Assembly (NCBI GenBank): GCA_027627225.1 | Contig: CM051033.1 | Coordinates: 52,734,410 to 52,798,409 of the forward strand | Reading direction: 5' to 3' | DNA: 64,000 nt | DNA from: Congeria kusceri | Lineage: Eukaryota; Mollusca; Bivalvia; Myida; Dreissenidae | Shown: piece by piece, positions 11,431 to 23,515 of the stretch | Layout of the letters: each line of letters opens with the position of its first letter | Numbering within the stretch: position 1 is the stretch's first letter | The notes under the pieces: model-generated | The model's input: only the letters and a program-made list of their open reading frames with translations | Told to the model about the DNA's origin: nothing | Database searches by the model: none | Translations under genes and position numbers: made by a program

Positions 11431-12030
11431 CAGACCATGATCTTGACGCTTCACTTCATGCGAACAATTGTGCATCAGTGTAAATATAAGTGTATTTGTG
11501 TATATTGTTGAAACGGATATAAATTACAAAACAAAAGTTCATTCGTTCTGTTTTTCTTGTTAATGCATGTATGTGTATTATTAAATAAAACTCAACAACT
11601 CTATGCACCACTCAAAACAATATTTATGTCTATGCATAAGACTGAACGACTAAAAACGGCGTTACTTTAACAACGTAACGAACTTCATTATAATTTAAAT
11701 GTTTAATTGAATATATAAGAAATATCATAAAAATCAATCAACTGACAGATGACGATATTGACATTCATTCAAATGCGAACAATGAGTATGAGTGTAAATA
11801 TTAGTTTATTTGTGTATATTGTTTAAACGGATATAAATAACAAAACAAAAGTTAATGTGTTTATTTTGTATGTATGTGCATTATTAAAGAAAACTTAAAA
11901 CCACTATGCACCACTCAAAACCATATTAATGCCAATGCTGAAGACTAAACGACTACGACGGCATTTACTTTAACAAAAATACAATATTACGGACTCCATC
12001 TATTATAATTTATATGTTTAATTGAATTTG
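11431..12030 (+). repeat. Tandem duplication of receptor 3' flank, about 300 bp
   Basis: Segments 11431-11722 and 11745-12030 align throughout, about 314 bp apart. Shared landmarks are GTGTATATTGTT, CTATGCACCACTCAAAAC and ATGTTTAATTGAAT. Divergence is clear but moderate. The first copy holds the candidate polyadenylation signal. Confidence 0.85.
11584..11589 (+). terminator. Candidate polyadenylation signal of Ig receptor
   Basis: AATAAA lies 205 bp after the stop codon at 11379. The duplicated 3' copy of this region, about 314 bp later, has the hexamer altered to AAGAAA, so the first site is the better candidate. Confidence 0.45.
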
Positions 12031-12299
12031 ATAAGAAATGCGTATTTCAAACATGCGTGTTGATTAACGTTCCGATATTAGATACAAATAGTGTATTGTA
12101 TAATTGTCCTTTGAAGACAACCGCTGTTAACATAATGGACCCCTTTCACAATTTAAGTAAATGAGTACTGTATGAGTTGTATCCCTTAAGCAAGAGAATA
12201 GAAACACGAGTCTGTATTGGCTGTGATTGTAAAAAACAGAAAATAATTGTTTAGTGGAGAAAATTTAAGAAAAGCTTAAACTTATACAAGAACTCCGCG

Positions 12300-12777
12300 A
12301 TTTGTCGCCTGCCGGGGCATAACTCAAGTACGATAAGAGCAATTATGCCGAAAACCGAACTTGACCTTTTCTCTATGCCTACTAACACTTTCCCAAAGCA
12401 CAAGCCTTATAAGAACTATTGTTTCTTTCCAAAATTAGGTATAACTCAAGTACGATAAGAGCAATTATGCCGAAAACCGAAAGAAACCTTCGTTTTATGC
12501 CTACAGCTCTTTCCTAAAGTTTCATAACGATTGCACAAGCCTCAAAGAGGCATAACTGAAGTAATTATGCACACACAAAAAAACAATACTGAACCTTCAG
12601 TTTTGTGCCTAAGAGTTAACTTACCTAAAGTTTCATTATGATTGGAACAAACTTTCTTAAGTTATTGTTTGCACAAACTAAAGGGAACGCCGCCGCGGAC
12701 GACGCCGCCACCGAGAACGCCGCCGCCGATGCCTCTATAAGTAACCCCTATATGTCGCCTTTTCTGGCGACACAAAA
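12300..12777. repeat. Repeat element with short inverted ends and three inner units
   Basis: The ends are TTTGTCGCC at 12300 and GGCGACACAAA near 12766, an inverted pair. Inside are three direct units of about 111-122 bp built on ATAACTCAAGTACGATAAG (12319, 12441, and a degenerate copy at 12552), then a GC-rich CGCCGCCG tract at 12690-12735. There is no coding capacity. It looks like a non-autonomous dispersed element. Confidence 0.6.
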
Positions 12778-13560
12778 TTGAAGGGGAGAGCATAAAGTCA
12801 CAGTTTTGTCCGTCCGTCTAATTCAACTGCATTCACCGGTTGTCAAATGCACTTCCCGGTGATTGTATCCATCATGTCCGTCTGTCCGTCCTTCCGTCGG
12901 TCCGGTACATCGTTTCCGCGCGAGATCTAATCACTCGAATTCAAAGAAAATTTAGATACAGCATCCCTACCAAGAGAAAATGTGCATACTGTCAGGTCAT
13001 TACAGTCTGTAGATTTTTCAGGGAGTAATTGCCCTATGTTTCTAAATTGACTTGTTTGCTTATCCGGACTATTACTTGGCAATGGATGGGGGAATTTTGA
13101 AATAACTTGGCACAAATGTTTCCTGCAATGAGATGGTGAGAGGGCGTGTAGCGCTCATACTTTAGATCTCTATGTCAAAGGTCAAGGTCACACTTTCAGT
13201 TCAAAGGTCAAAACTAGAACGTTGATTGTCCGTACTTTAACTTGCTATGGATTTTTAAACTACTTGACACAAATGTTAACCTGAATGAGATGACACGAGG
13301 CGCACATGTACCAGGTCTGAATGTCAGAGGTCAAGATCCTTCTTAAAAGTTCAAATTTTGAAGTCGGGTTTTGCTTGTTTGGACTATAAATTGGCCATCA
13401 ATTTGGGCACTTTCAAATTACTTGGCACAACTGCTTGTCACGTGTATGAACCAGAATTGTAGATCAAAAGTCATGGTCATACTTAAAGTCAAAAATCGAA
13501 ATCGGCTTTTTTGTCCGGACTTACAACTTGACTATGAATTTATGGATTTGTAAATCACTT
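12778..13560. repeat. Degenerate tandem repeat with GGTCAAGGTCAC-type core
   Basis: Imprecise units of roughly 140 bp share a landmark order: TTGTCCG, a CTTGGCACAAATG-like phrase, GAATGAGATG, then AAAGGTCAAGGTCACAC. Short frames here are shadows of the repeat. The next 300 bp (13561-13878) show nothing I recognise. Confidence 0.6.
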
Positions 13561-13878
13561 TACACTCTAATAACTTAAACAAGCGTCCCATGTGCTATTT
13601 GTTTAAAACGTTGTACTAAAATTCTCAGTAAAAAACGACATGATATTATGGTTTATTTGGTTTATGATGTATTATGTTTTAATGTTTAATGGTGTCATGA
13701 CAGTGGTTTTATCGGGTTACATTTTCATCGATTTAGCTCGGTTTTAGTACGGACATATAGTATCTGACACGAGTTGTTATTTCAACGGAGGTCAACATTA
13801 ATAATTTTGAAATAATACTGCAAAATTTGGAATTATTTTTCTGCAATAAATCTACTTAATGTTCTTTAAGTGACACTT

Positions 13879-14719
13879 ATGGGAAAAAGTAAAAGAAAAT
13901 ACCGAAGTAGTAGCGATAGTGACATGAACAGTCACAATAGTAAACAAACTAAGCAAAGAGGCCCGTCAGCGGACGATGACGTTTCACTCAGTGATGTGCT
14001 AAACAAAAAAGGCGGAGTCTGGTGGTGAGCCTACACCTAGAGATATTATGAACTACTTAAATGCTATTAAATGTAGGTTAGACAATGTCGAAAAAAAGCT
14101 TTGATAAACTTGATGAAAGATTATCTAGTTTTGAGAAAGACATTAAATGCATGTGTTTAGCCCTTGACACGCGTATTAAGCGCGTTGAAGAGCAAGTCGA
14201 TCGGCTCCAGCACGCTACAAAGGGGTCGGATATAGCCGTCGCTAAGGTGACGAATTGGGTGGAGCACCTGGAGAAGGAGCGCGACGACTACCAGGACAAC
14301 CTGGCGAACCTAAAATCTCAATCAATGAGAAACAACCTCATTTTTTGCCGGCGTGCCGGAAGTTGCCGGAGAGAAACCGAACGTCACGTAAAGGAAGCTA
14401 CGGACGTACCTTCCTGAGGCCCTGACGATTGCCAAGGACGCTGCTGATAGCATGCTGTTAAATGGGTGCACCGTTTTCGAAACAAACTCCCCATGGCAAG
14501 ACCCGATCTATCGTGGCAAAGTTCGCCTTCTTCAAGGACCGCGAGAGTGAACGGCGACAGTGTGAACACCTGAAAGGAACTAACTTTAACGTTTTCGAAC
14601 AGTTAGTTGCTAGGCGTAGAAAGCTGGTACCGAAGATGAAAGAGGCGAGGGGGCAAGGCATGAGAGCATGGATAGCCTACGACACCCTCTACATAGACGG
14701 CCGCCCAGTGAAGGAATAG
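13879..14719 (+). pseudogene. LINE ORF1 protein, frameshifted
   Basis: From ATG at 13879 the frame gives a basic Ser-rich start (MGKSKRKYRSSSDSD) and breaks at about 14028. The protein continues in other frames. 14085-14417 encodes a coiled coil (heptads around LSSFEKDIKCMCLALDTRIK) and a QSMRNNLIFCR strand, and 14462-14719 gives the C-terminal RNA-binding part with KFAFFKDRESERRQ and RRRKLVPKMKEARGQG. This is the usual coiled-coil plus nucleic-acid-binding layout of ORF1p. At least two frameshifts are present. Confidence 0.75.
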
Positions 14720-14725
14720 GGGCAC

Positions 14726-17700
14726 GATGGGGAGAACTCTCGATCTTATCGTGGAACGTGAACGGACTTACTAAATGTAAGAATGATGACCCTTTATTTC
14801 TAAATATTGTCAAAATATGATATTTGTTTTTTATTTGAATCCTGGACTAATTCTTCAAGTAACATTTCTTTAAATGGATGTATTTCTCATAATTTTTATT
14901 GGAAATTTCAGAACAGAAATGCGCGTAGATGTTGAAAATATAAAAAAAATCACCATCATTCAATTATTTGGTTGAAACTAGATCGAAATTGTGTTGGTGT
15001 AAATGAAGATATTTATATTTGTGGTTGTTATGTTTGGTGCGAAGATTCACCTGCATACAATATTATTAGTGTAGATTTTTTTGAATTGCTTGAAAATGAC
15101 ATTTCCATTTATGTTAACCAAGGTCAGGTCTTACTCTGTGGTGATTTTAATAGTAGAATTGGCAGTAAATCTGATTGTGTCATTCATGACATTGTAAACA
15201 GATTTACAGATGATATTGATTATGACCCAGATACATACTATGTTAGGGCCTGAGTCAATTTACATACTTTTCTCATAACGGGTTATCAACAGTCGATTGT
15301 TTGCTTTGTCACGAACGAAATGTCAAACTTATTAAAGATGTTATTATACATGATTTTAACGAGTTCAGCGACCACGCACCTTTATCATTTTATGTATATT
15401 GTAACAATAAAATTGTTGATCCTTTGTCCTTTTCAGAGACTAAGTTTAAATGGGACGAATCGTTGCGTAACCAGTTTAGATCAGGCATTATTTGTGGCCT
15501 ACCTTTATTTAACAGAATTATTGATGATATTGATTGTACAAGCAGTGATTCTCTGAATATTGCATTAAATAAATTCACTGATGTTATTCGCAATGTTGCT
15601 GATCCATTATTTTCAAAGGAACATTTTGTTTCTAACAAAACGGAATTTGTAGAATGTAGCGCTGTTAAGCATGCAGATTGGTTTGATGTTGAATGTAAAA
15701 TGGCACATGCCCATTATGGATCTTTGTTGAATATTTTTAATTGTGATAAGTCGGACAATAATAAAATTCAATTGCTGCATTATAAGAAAGAGTATAAAAA
15801 ATTAATAAATACGAAGAAAAAGACATATTTGAGAAATAAGGTTAATGAAATTGAAGGATTAAAAAATCATAGACCCAAAGATTTTTAGAAATAGTTTAAA
15901 TCAAATACTAAAACGAAAATTGATAATATTTTATTAGAAGACTTAAACAATGTTTTCTCTAATATGAGTAGTGGTTTGTTTGATTGTGTAAACGATGAGG
16001 GTGAAACTTTTTGTTCAACACATAATTTTGAATTACCAAATTCACGTTTCCCTGAATTAGATCAGCCTTTTACCGTTGACGAGATAAAAACTTTCGTTAA
16101 ACTGTCAAAGCGTAATAAAGCCCATGGGAGTGATTGTATTTTGTACGAATATTTAATTGAATGTATTGATATTTTAGCTTTGCATATATGTGATTTGTTT
16201 AATGCGGTATTGATCTCTGGTAATTATCCTGAGATATGGAAGGAAGGTATTATAATCCCATTAAATAAGAAAGGCAATACTACAAATGTTAATAATTATA
16301 GAGGAATTACCCTACTTATTTGTTTATCTAAGCTATTTACTTCAGTTATTAATAGTAGATTAGAAACGTTTTGTAATAACTTTAACATCATTTCGGATGC
16401 CCAATTCGGATTTAGAAAAGGGCGCTCAACTATTGACGCAATATACATCCATATGTCCTTATTTCAAAAATATGTTAACAAAAATGATGAAATGCTTTGA
16501 TACTATATATAGAAATGCATTGTGGCTAAAAATGTTCAAATGTGGCATCGAAGGTAAATTATTAAGAATAATAAAAAATGTGTACCTAAATGTTAAGTCA
16601 TGTGTTAAGCATTGTTCGTCATAAAAGTAAAGTAAAGTGTTTGTTTATTATAGTGTCACCCCTCGCGATTAAGGGCCAGCCAGTTTTGACTTATGAGACA
16701 CCTTCACTGATGAACATGTTTACTCCCGATTCCTTTCCTATATGCCGGGCGCTTGGCAGGAAGGCAATCGGTACCCCTTGATTTAACTAGCTGCTGGGTA
16801 GGCAACCGGCCATATCAGAACTCGCCCTGTGTAGGACTTGAACCTTCGACCTCCCGCTCCGTAGGCGAACGCCCTAACCACTAGACCACGGAGACAGAAT
16901 ATTTTAATTATGCTGTAGGTCTACGCCAAGGAGAATTTATGTCCCCCTGGTTATTTTCTTTATTTATAGATGATTTAGAACTTCCGGTTTAAGTATTGAT
17001 GATATTGTACTGATATAGATACTATTTGCCGAAGATATGGCAGTCATAGGTAAATCTCCAGAAGAAGTGCAAAACCATTTAAATCTTTTATCTAATTATT
17101 GTAATTGTTGGGGATAAAAGGTGAATACTAATAAGACTAAAATAATGGTGTTCTGCAAACGAGGAAGACTATTGCCATCTGAAAAATGGACATATGCCGG
17201 TCAGCAAATTGAAGTAGTAAACGATTGTAACTATTTGGGAACTGTTTTTAATTATACTGGAAATTTTAATTTCAATCAAGAATATTTATGTGGTAAAGCA
17301 CTCAAAGCAATGAATATTTTATCTAATAAATGTAAAAAGTTTGACCTTAAGCCCAAAACACAGTGTTAACTGTTCGATGCTTTTGTTGGGTCTATTTTGA
17401 ATCACGCATGTGAGGTATGGGGTATTACAAAGTCTAAAGAATTGGAAAGGGTGCACTTAAAGTTCTGTAAACGACTGTTAAACGTTAAACAAAATGTTTG
17501 TAATGCAACAGTCAATGGCGAATTAGGTAGATACCCACTTTTGTTCATCGATTCGTACGGATTGTTAAATACTTTAAAATTACCCAAACTGAAAATATCA
17601 TTATACAATCCATATATTTGCAAGCTTTACACGATTGCCACAACGGACGTTCAGACCGGGTTTTAAATCTTAAAAAGCTGTTAGACAATTACGGTTTGTC

Positions 17701-18127
17701 TTACGTGTTTAAGAATCCGAACTCTGTTGATGTTAATACATTTATAACGCACTTTAAAAATGTTGTAATTTATACATATGAACAAGAGTGGTTTAGATCT
17801 GTTGTTAATAGTTCTGTTTTAGATATGTATCGTGTATTAAAGCCTATTTTCAATTATGAATACTATTTAGATTTGCTACCTAAAAATCGAAGACATTATG
17901 TCACAAAGCTTAGCACTTCGGCTCTGCCACTGAGTATTCAAACTGGAAGATATGCTGGTCAGACTATCACAAGAAACGAACGCAATTGTCTTTGTTGCAA
18001 TGAATTAGATGTGGAAGATGAGTTTCTCTTTGTCTTTATATGTTCTTCATACTCTGTTCTTAGGCGAAGCTATTTAAAGCAATGCTATTACAATAAACCT
18101 TCTGTTACAAATTCCACCAATTGTTAA
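14726..18127 (+). pseudogene. LINE ORF2 endonuclease/reverse transcriptase, broken
   Basis: The apurinic-type endonuclease begins at about 14747 with ILSWNVNGLTK and continues with LLCGDFNSRIG (15130s) and FSDHAPL (15364-15384). The reverse transcriptase follows at 15964-17120: HGSDCILYEYL, IIIPLNKKGNTTNVNNYRGI, FGFRKGRS, then, after the SINE, YAVGLRQGEFMSPWLFSLFI at about 16908-16967. The catalytic box reads FAED at 17025-17036 instead of the usual F/YADD. The C-terminal domain (17121-18127) has HACEVWG and a CLCC...C cysteine cluster near 17990-18040. Multiple stops and frameshifts show it is dead. Confidence 0.85.
16625..16896 (-). mobile_element. tRNA-derived SINE inserted in the LINE
   Basis: Read on the minus strand, the element starts GTCTCCGTGGTCTAGTGGTTA (16896 downwards) with a good RNA polymerase III A box (TGGTCTAGTGG) and B box (GGTTCAAGTCC). 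It continues into a non-tRNA body and ends in an ACTTT-type short tail at 16625. LINE reverse transcriptase coding is interrupted on one side and resumes on the other, so insertion postdates the LINE. I could not define a clean target duplication. Confidence 0.85.
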
Positions 18128-18443
18128 ATACAACTAATAAATGCGAACTTATTAAGTTAGCAAAATTTGTAAAAGAAGCACTAATTATAAGAAATAATTG
18201 TCTTAATGTTGTGACATAACTATAAGTAGTTATCCTCCATAGAAATTACGAATGTGCATTATACTTATTTATATTACGCTTTTCCAAACAATATATATGT
18301 ATATACATGACTGTTAATTTGATTGTATTTGTTATTATTGTATTCATTATAATGTGACCAAATGTATGCATGAATAACATTTTAGTGTTTAGACGATGTA
18401 CACTGTACAAGTCTTAATAAATATTTGTCTTGTCTCTGTTGTC

Positions 18444-18557
18444 TTGTTATTTCATACCATGTTTATTAAACGAGTTCAGGAATTTTATTAGTAAGCGAGC
18501 CTACTAGTGAATTTCCTGGACGAGTTTAATAAAATATGGTATAAAATGACAACAAGT
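18444..18557. repeat. Long imperfect palindrome, about 44-bp arms
   Basis: The arm ending in GTTCAGGAATTT is matched in inverted orientation by the arm starting AAATTTCCTGGACGAG, separated by about 20 bp. The arms include ATACCATGTTTATTAAAC and its near-complement. It lies directly after the LINE 3' end and may be a small foldback element or part of the LINE target. Confidence 0.75.
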
Positions 18558-21275
18558 GTCAGATTTTTTTTTATCTCATGCTTTTAAACGACATAAACCC
18601 GTCTAATTTCAACAAAATAATTTGGTAAATCCTCAAAATTGTGTACTGAAGTGACGTCACTAATATATTACCCATAAGATGCAAACTCAATAACACCTCA
18701 TTAATAGATCTGTATACATTGCATAACAAATCACATTAAGATGCCCTTCCAAACCACACACAACAACGATTGGAGTTGTTTACCCTCGGGACTTCGGTTG
18801 AAAACCATTGCCCGAGCACACTGCTTAACATAACTAGTTTTCTTATATTTGGCAATACAATTCCCTTTACATGTCGGGAAAGTTACATATATAAAACTTT
18901 GCAGTGTAGGTGCGGTGCTAATAATAAAAATCTATGCTTAAAAATAGCAATACTTGTAAATCTAGTTCACTAACTTACATGACACATGAAAGCACACTTT
19001 TCTTGTATAAGGAAACAAATGCAAGGGTATACACAGTTTAAAGGGGAGCAATTCTGCAATAACCTTTTATTTCTCAACAAGAGTTACCTCCCTTATACTA
19101 ATAGAGTTTAACTGAAGAACTTTATGAGAATGTATAAATGACTTTTCTATTTGTAAATATGTTATATATGTGAGCGATAGGATTAAATGGGTATAGCGTT
19201 TTTTTGCAACAGGGGTAAAAATAAGGGAAAAAAGTGAGTTTAACTTATACTAACATGAGAAAGTGGAAATCGGAAGAAATAGCCCAACTAGAATAAAAGT
19301 AAAATGGAGGGAACACATACTTTTATGTGAATCACCATTTTTCTAGACCCATTATGCAGCAAATGCTGCAACGGAATTGTTGGAGTCTTGCTTACTTAGT
19401 GATCTGGGTAAGTTTGGGTGATAATTACCATATACAATATGTCGTATTAAATTTAAAAACCAATGTGCGAATACACATTGGACAATATTTACAATAACGA
19501 CAACAAACAATGTTAATTATTTCCAGATCAGTAAGTGGTTCAGCAGAATTTTACAATATCTATGTAATTTGCATGACCTTACATATGAAGATAGAGAAAA
19601 TAGGTTAAGATATGCTTTCTAACCTTTGTTCATTATAAAGGTCAAGTAGTAGTACTTGAATATACAGTTTAAAATGAACTATTTAATTAATAGAAAGTTA
19701 AGTAGTATAAGACTACTAAAGTACATTGCATCTACAAGCATATGTTTTTGGTATGTAATATTTTCCTTTATAATTGTTAAATTTATATTAATGATGGATG
19801 TTACATTTGCATGACATGCTTTTAACAAATGCTGAGCTCTTGTAGACAGGAAATATAACTTATTGCTCCAACCTAAGACCATGTCCATTCAGGTTTATAC
19901 AAGATTGTTGGGCTATTTAGTGGAATGTAACCACCCCAGGGTGACAATTTAAGAACAAGAACAAACATTAAAGGATGAGAATCCAATACACAGTAAAATT
20001 TAGGATAACACATATATTACATCCTTCCGGTACTATCAAACGGCTTACTTTTTATGGCCTTTAAAAATAACACAGATAAAACAAGATATAACTAATAAAA
20101 ATAACTGACTAGACTGTACAATTATATACAGATAAAAGGGAATCACATGAAAGGAAGACTTTGTCTCGTTCGTGATTTTAAAAGAAGGGGTAGCACCGGT
20201 GGGGGTGGGGAATTTAGGCCGGCAGTGCTTGAATGGTATTTTGAGATATTGGGACCAGGGGGGCGCACAGGTTTACATGATTTACATTGACAATAGTAAA
20301 AGGGGCAAACTGCTTAATTAAAACACGGCTTAAAATAAAGAATCCTTGGTCAATCTGATTGGCCATGGTTGAGGGAGGGCTTCGTTAGCACAGAGACATA
20401 TATAATAACATGGTATTCAAATTAAGACATGTGTTGCTATCTTCCTGTGCGCCCGGCCCGGCAATGCTCTTGTTAGACCACAGCGGGAAAGGGGGGAAAA
20501 AGGAAATGGAATAGGGGGATTCCTGCAGCTATTAGAACATTGTTTATTGTTCCACTGAAAACAATATTTTACAAATTAAATTAAGTTAAAATGGCATAAA
20601 TTAGTCAATTTGCCTGAGGTCCAGGAGGTATAAATTTAAATTATCAATAAAAATGTGCATAATATATGAGCACAAAATATTAAGAAGTCAGAAGTAGGAC
20701 CTCTTGAACCATATAGCACAGGCCAATATATTTAAATTGTAACTAAGGGTATGGTACTGTTGACCATTGACATAGCCAGTTTTGCACAATATAAACACTG
20801 GCTGGGTTAAACCCTCTAAATGGTCTACTGAGCATTGTTTATTATTGTCCCAGTGTACTGGATAAAAGATAAGTGATTTGTTAAGAGTTCTCTCCCATGA
20901 TGGGAAGATATAAGGATGTATACAGATTTTGGTTAGGCAGGAATTATCTGCCCTTCAGTAGGCTAAATATTACCAATTTTCCATATAGATGGGATTGTAA
21001 TGTACTAAAAGGAGAATTAGTGTATAGCACACTGGAAGACAGTAAACAAATGTAATTATTGCTAAAAAGGAATAATTTAAGCACTGTACAGTAAAAAGCT
21101 ATTCAGTGATATAAATAAATTATTAAATAACCTGAGTCTCCCCAGATATGGGAAAATGTCTATTGAATTTAAGTTTTTAATATAGAATGTGTTCTTATTA
21201 AGCTGCAGGACCCCTATTTGAATTGATATTTTATCTGTAATCTGGCAGTCCACAAGATATATATTGCCAGAGATT
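18558..21275. other. No gene seen; possibly 3' region of minus-strand LINE
   Basis: AT-rich with no convincing frames. It lies downstream, on the minus strand, of the LINE C-terminal fragment at 21276-21780, so part may be that element's untranslated end. G-rich patches occur near 20190-20270 and 20440-20520. Confidence 0.35.
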
Positions 21276-21780
21276 TTACACTGGTAATTTATTTTTTCTA
21301 GTAGAATTTAAGATATTATTAAAAGTAAAATCAATGTTTAGATTGGAGAAAGTGGTTTTAAGCTGTTCTCTCTGTGTAGAGAACTGGGGGCACTCTGTCA
21401 GCAGGTGGTCGGCTGTAAAGGGGATCCCACATTGAGGACAGAAATGGTCCAGTTTTAAAATATACTTTCCCGCACTAGCAGGCAAAAGACTGGTCCCCAT
21501 CGTCAGTCGGCTAATGCATTTATCAATAATGATATTGGAAGAACATTGATGCGGCCGACTGAGGGTTTTCTGGGCAATGGTGAAAGGGGCTTTATACGGA
21601 GTGTTAGCGGGTGGCATATTGTTCCACTCCCGCATAAAAACCACACACACGTTCTGCACCCAATTATATAGGTTGTTGCATGTTGGATATTGTTAAAGTA
21701 GATCTTTCTGTGTAGGAAAGACCTGTCCACGGGATGCTTGTGAAACTATGAGCATAAATAAACTACACGAAGTTTTCGGG
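21276..21780 (-). pseudogene. LINE C-terminal fragment
   Basis: Minus-strand frames at 21659-21276, and a shifted one from 21730, encode the end of a Jockey/I-like LINE polyprotein. A linker (MREWNNMPP) leads to ISRLTMGTSLLPAS, then the cysteine-histidine module FCPQCGIPFTADHLLTECPQF. The N-terminal side is lost at an A-rich junction near 21780, and a frameshift separates the two frames. No reverse transcriptase motif is left. Confidence 0.75.
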
Positions 21781-21789
21781 AAAAAAAAA

Positions 21790-22675
21790 AAATATTATTA
21801 TGTTTTAACTCACAATTTAGACTTAATCAGGCATTGTATGTATTTGGATTTTTCATATTCGATATAGAATGAATACGTATATATCTGGTACAACTTAAAC
21901 AACACATATTTTATAGATAACAATAATGACTATCATAGTATTAACATAAAATATATTGTGCATGTCTTATATTTAGAATTTAAATTTGAATGACGTTATA
22001 CGGTCAAACTAAATTACTCAAAAAATATCTTTAAAACATATTCGGCGTCTGTGGTAATGTTGCTAGTAAGGAATGTAACTTTAAATTCCAACATAAACAT
22101 TTAAAACCGTGAAACTGAAGTCTTTTTTAAAAAATGATTCAGTTGTTCTGTCGCATGCTCAACTGGACTCAATGACACACAACACTGAAATACCAAATAA
22201 TACGTTACGCCTCTTGACAATATTATATATAACGTTACTGAGGTGTTTTTGAAACATTAAGAATACGTAGGAATGCTTTTCAGTTAGTAAAGGATTATCT
22301 AACATAATTAAAACAAGATACCAGTCTTCTGCAACACAAATATATATTGACCAGACAATGACCTACAGTCGAAGATAAATTCGTTTACGTAAACGAGTCA
22401 ATGCAGGGTCATTGCAGTCCGGGTGGTGGGAACATCTTATTAGTTCAAGTGTACGAATATAAAAAGAAGGCACACTAAAGATGCACAGCGTATTCATTTA
22501 CATCGTTGCAAAACGACACATTTATTGCTCTATATCACGTTCATTTCAAAACAAATATTTTAATAGCGTTGCTCTTGTATTTCATTTTCGTTTTCCGTCA
22601 GTAGACCGTTTTCAAAATTACTTCGAACATTGTGTGGGATGTTTAACCGACTTTTTAGGGTGTTTTTGTGTTTAG
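21790..22675. other. No recognisable gene
   Basis: AT-rich, with a 64-residue frame at 22481-22675 that has no motif or context. I see nothing I can support. Confidence 0.4.
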
Positions 22676-23515
22676 ACTGTTGGCAAGAAGCCAACGGTCT
22701 TTTGAGAGGGCAATTTCCAAAAAACTACATCTTTTCTTTGCAGGCTACGAGTCAGTAATTCAAAACCTGAAAGGGTTCTTCTTCAAAACAGCAAACGTTC
22801 ACAAATGTTTTAATCATTTAAGATAATGTATATCATGTATATTAAATGTGTATATCATGTTATTTATTAGAAGTACGTACAGTTTCTATAAAAAAAAAGT
22901 CAATTTATTACAAGTATTACGTCAAATAACACCCCTTTTTTCCAATGTACTTGAATGTAACATAAATATTCACCTGGGTGTCCTGAATTAAGACCACCAA
23001 ATTAATGCGATACATCGGTTATTTTTGACTCGTTGTGAAAGTGTTACTTTTTGTTACCGATTCTTATTCTGAATATTTGACAAGAAATTTGCGCAATGTA
23101 TTAATTTTAAACTGTAGAATGGAAAATCGAGAGCACGCATCGTATGACCTACTATTGACTCAGAAGGCTACGAATCACTAACAATCGATGTTCCTAACTA
23201 CCACGCTTGATCGGTTATTCTTCCGCATGGCTCTGTGCAGATGGACCTGTTAAATGGCAGGTATATAATTCCGCTTGGATTTGATAATTAGCTTGAAAAA
23301 TATTTGTGTGTTTCTTACAAATATATTTTTATTATGATGTCGTATACGATTGAATTAGAAACAATATTATCTAGTTTAAAGGTGGGAAATTGAACTTTAT
23401 CAAAACAATGTTTCCTTTTTTTGCAAAAATGCACTCCTAATTCACATGTTTTTAGTTTCTTTTGTCGCCAACAGTTTTTCTTCGCCGTCAGCGTTTGGAT
23501 TCAAATTAGCCGGCG
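22676..23515 (+). repeat. Relic copy of Ig-receptor intron 2 sequence
   Basis: Matches 8233-9000 in the same orientation. Similarity starts at GCCAACGGTCTTTTGAGAGG and ends around GTCGCCAACAGTTTTTCTTC. Neither flanking receptor exon is present, so this is not a second receptor gene. Confidence 0.8.

Larger units (their letters stand above)
13879..18440 (+). mobile_element. Non-LTR retrotransposon (LINE), two ORFs, broken
   Basis: A nearly full-length LINE: ORF1 (13879-14719), endonuclease and reverse transcriptase ORF2 (about 14726-18127), then an untranslated 3' end finishing near 18440 in a TGTCTTGTCTC-type tail. Several frameshifts and stops, plus a SINE insertion at 16625-16896, make it inactive. 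The tail is a short simple repeat rather than poly(A). Clade cannot be fixed by eye; a CR1/L2-like or related APE-type LINE is most likely. Confidence 0.85.

Noticed and set aside
16820..16896. A tRNA gene on the minus strand
   Set aside because: The A and B boxes are good, but the sequence runs on into a SINE body, lies inside a LINE, and lacks convincing acceptor-stem pairing.
22676..23515. A second Ig receptor gene
   Set aside because: Only intron-like sequence is shared; no Ig, membrane or tail exon is found around it.
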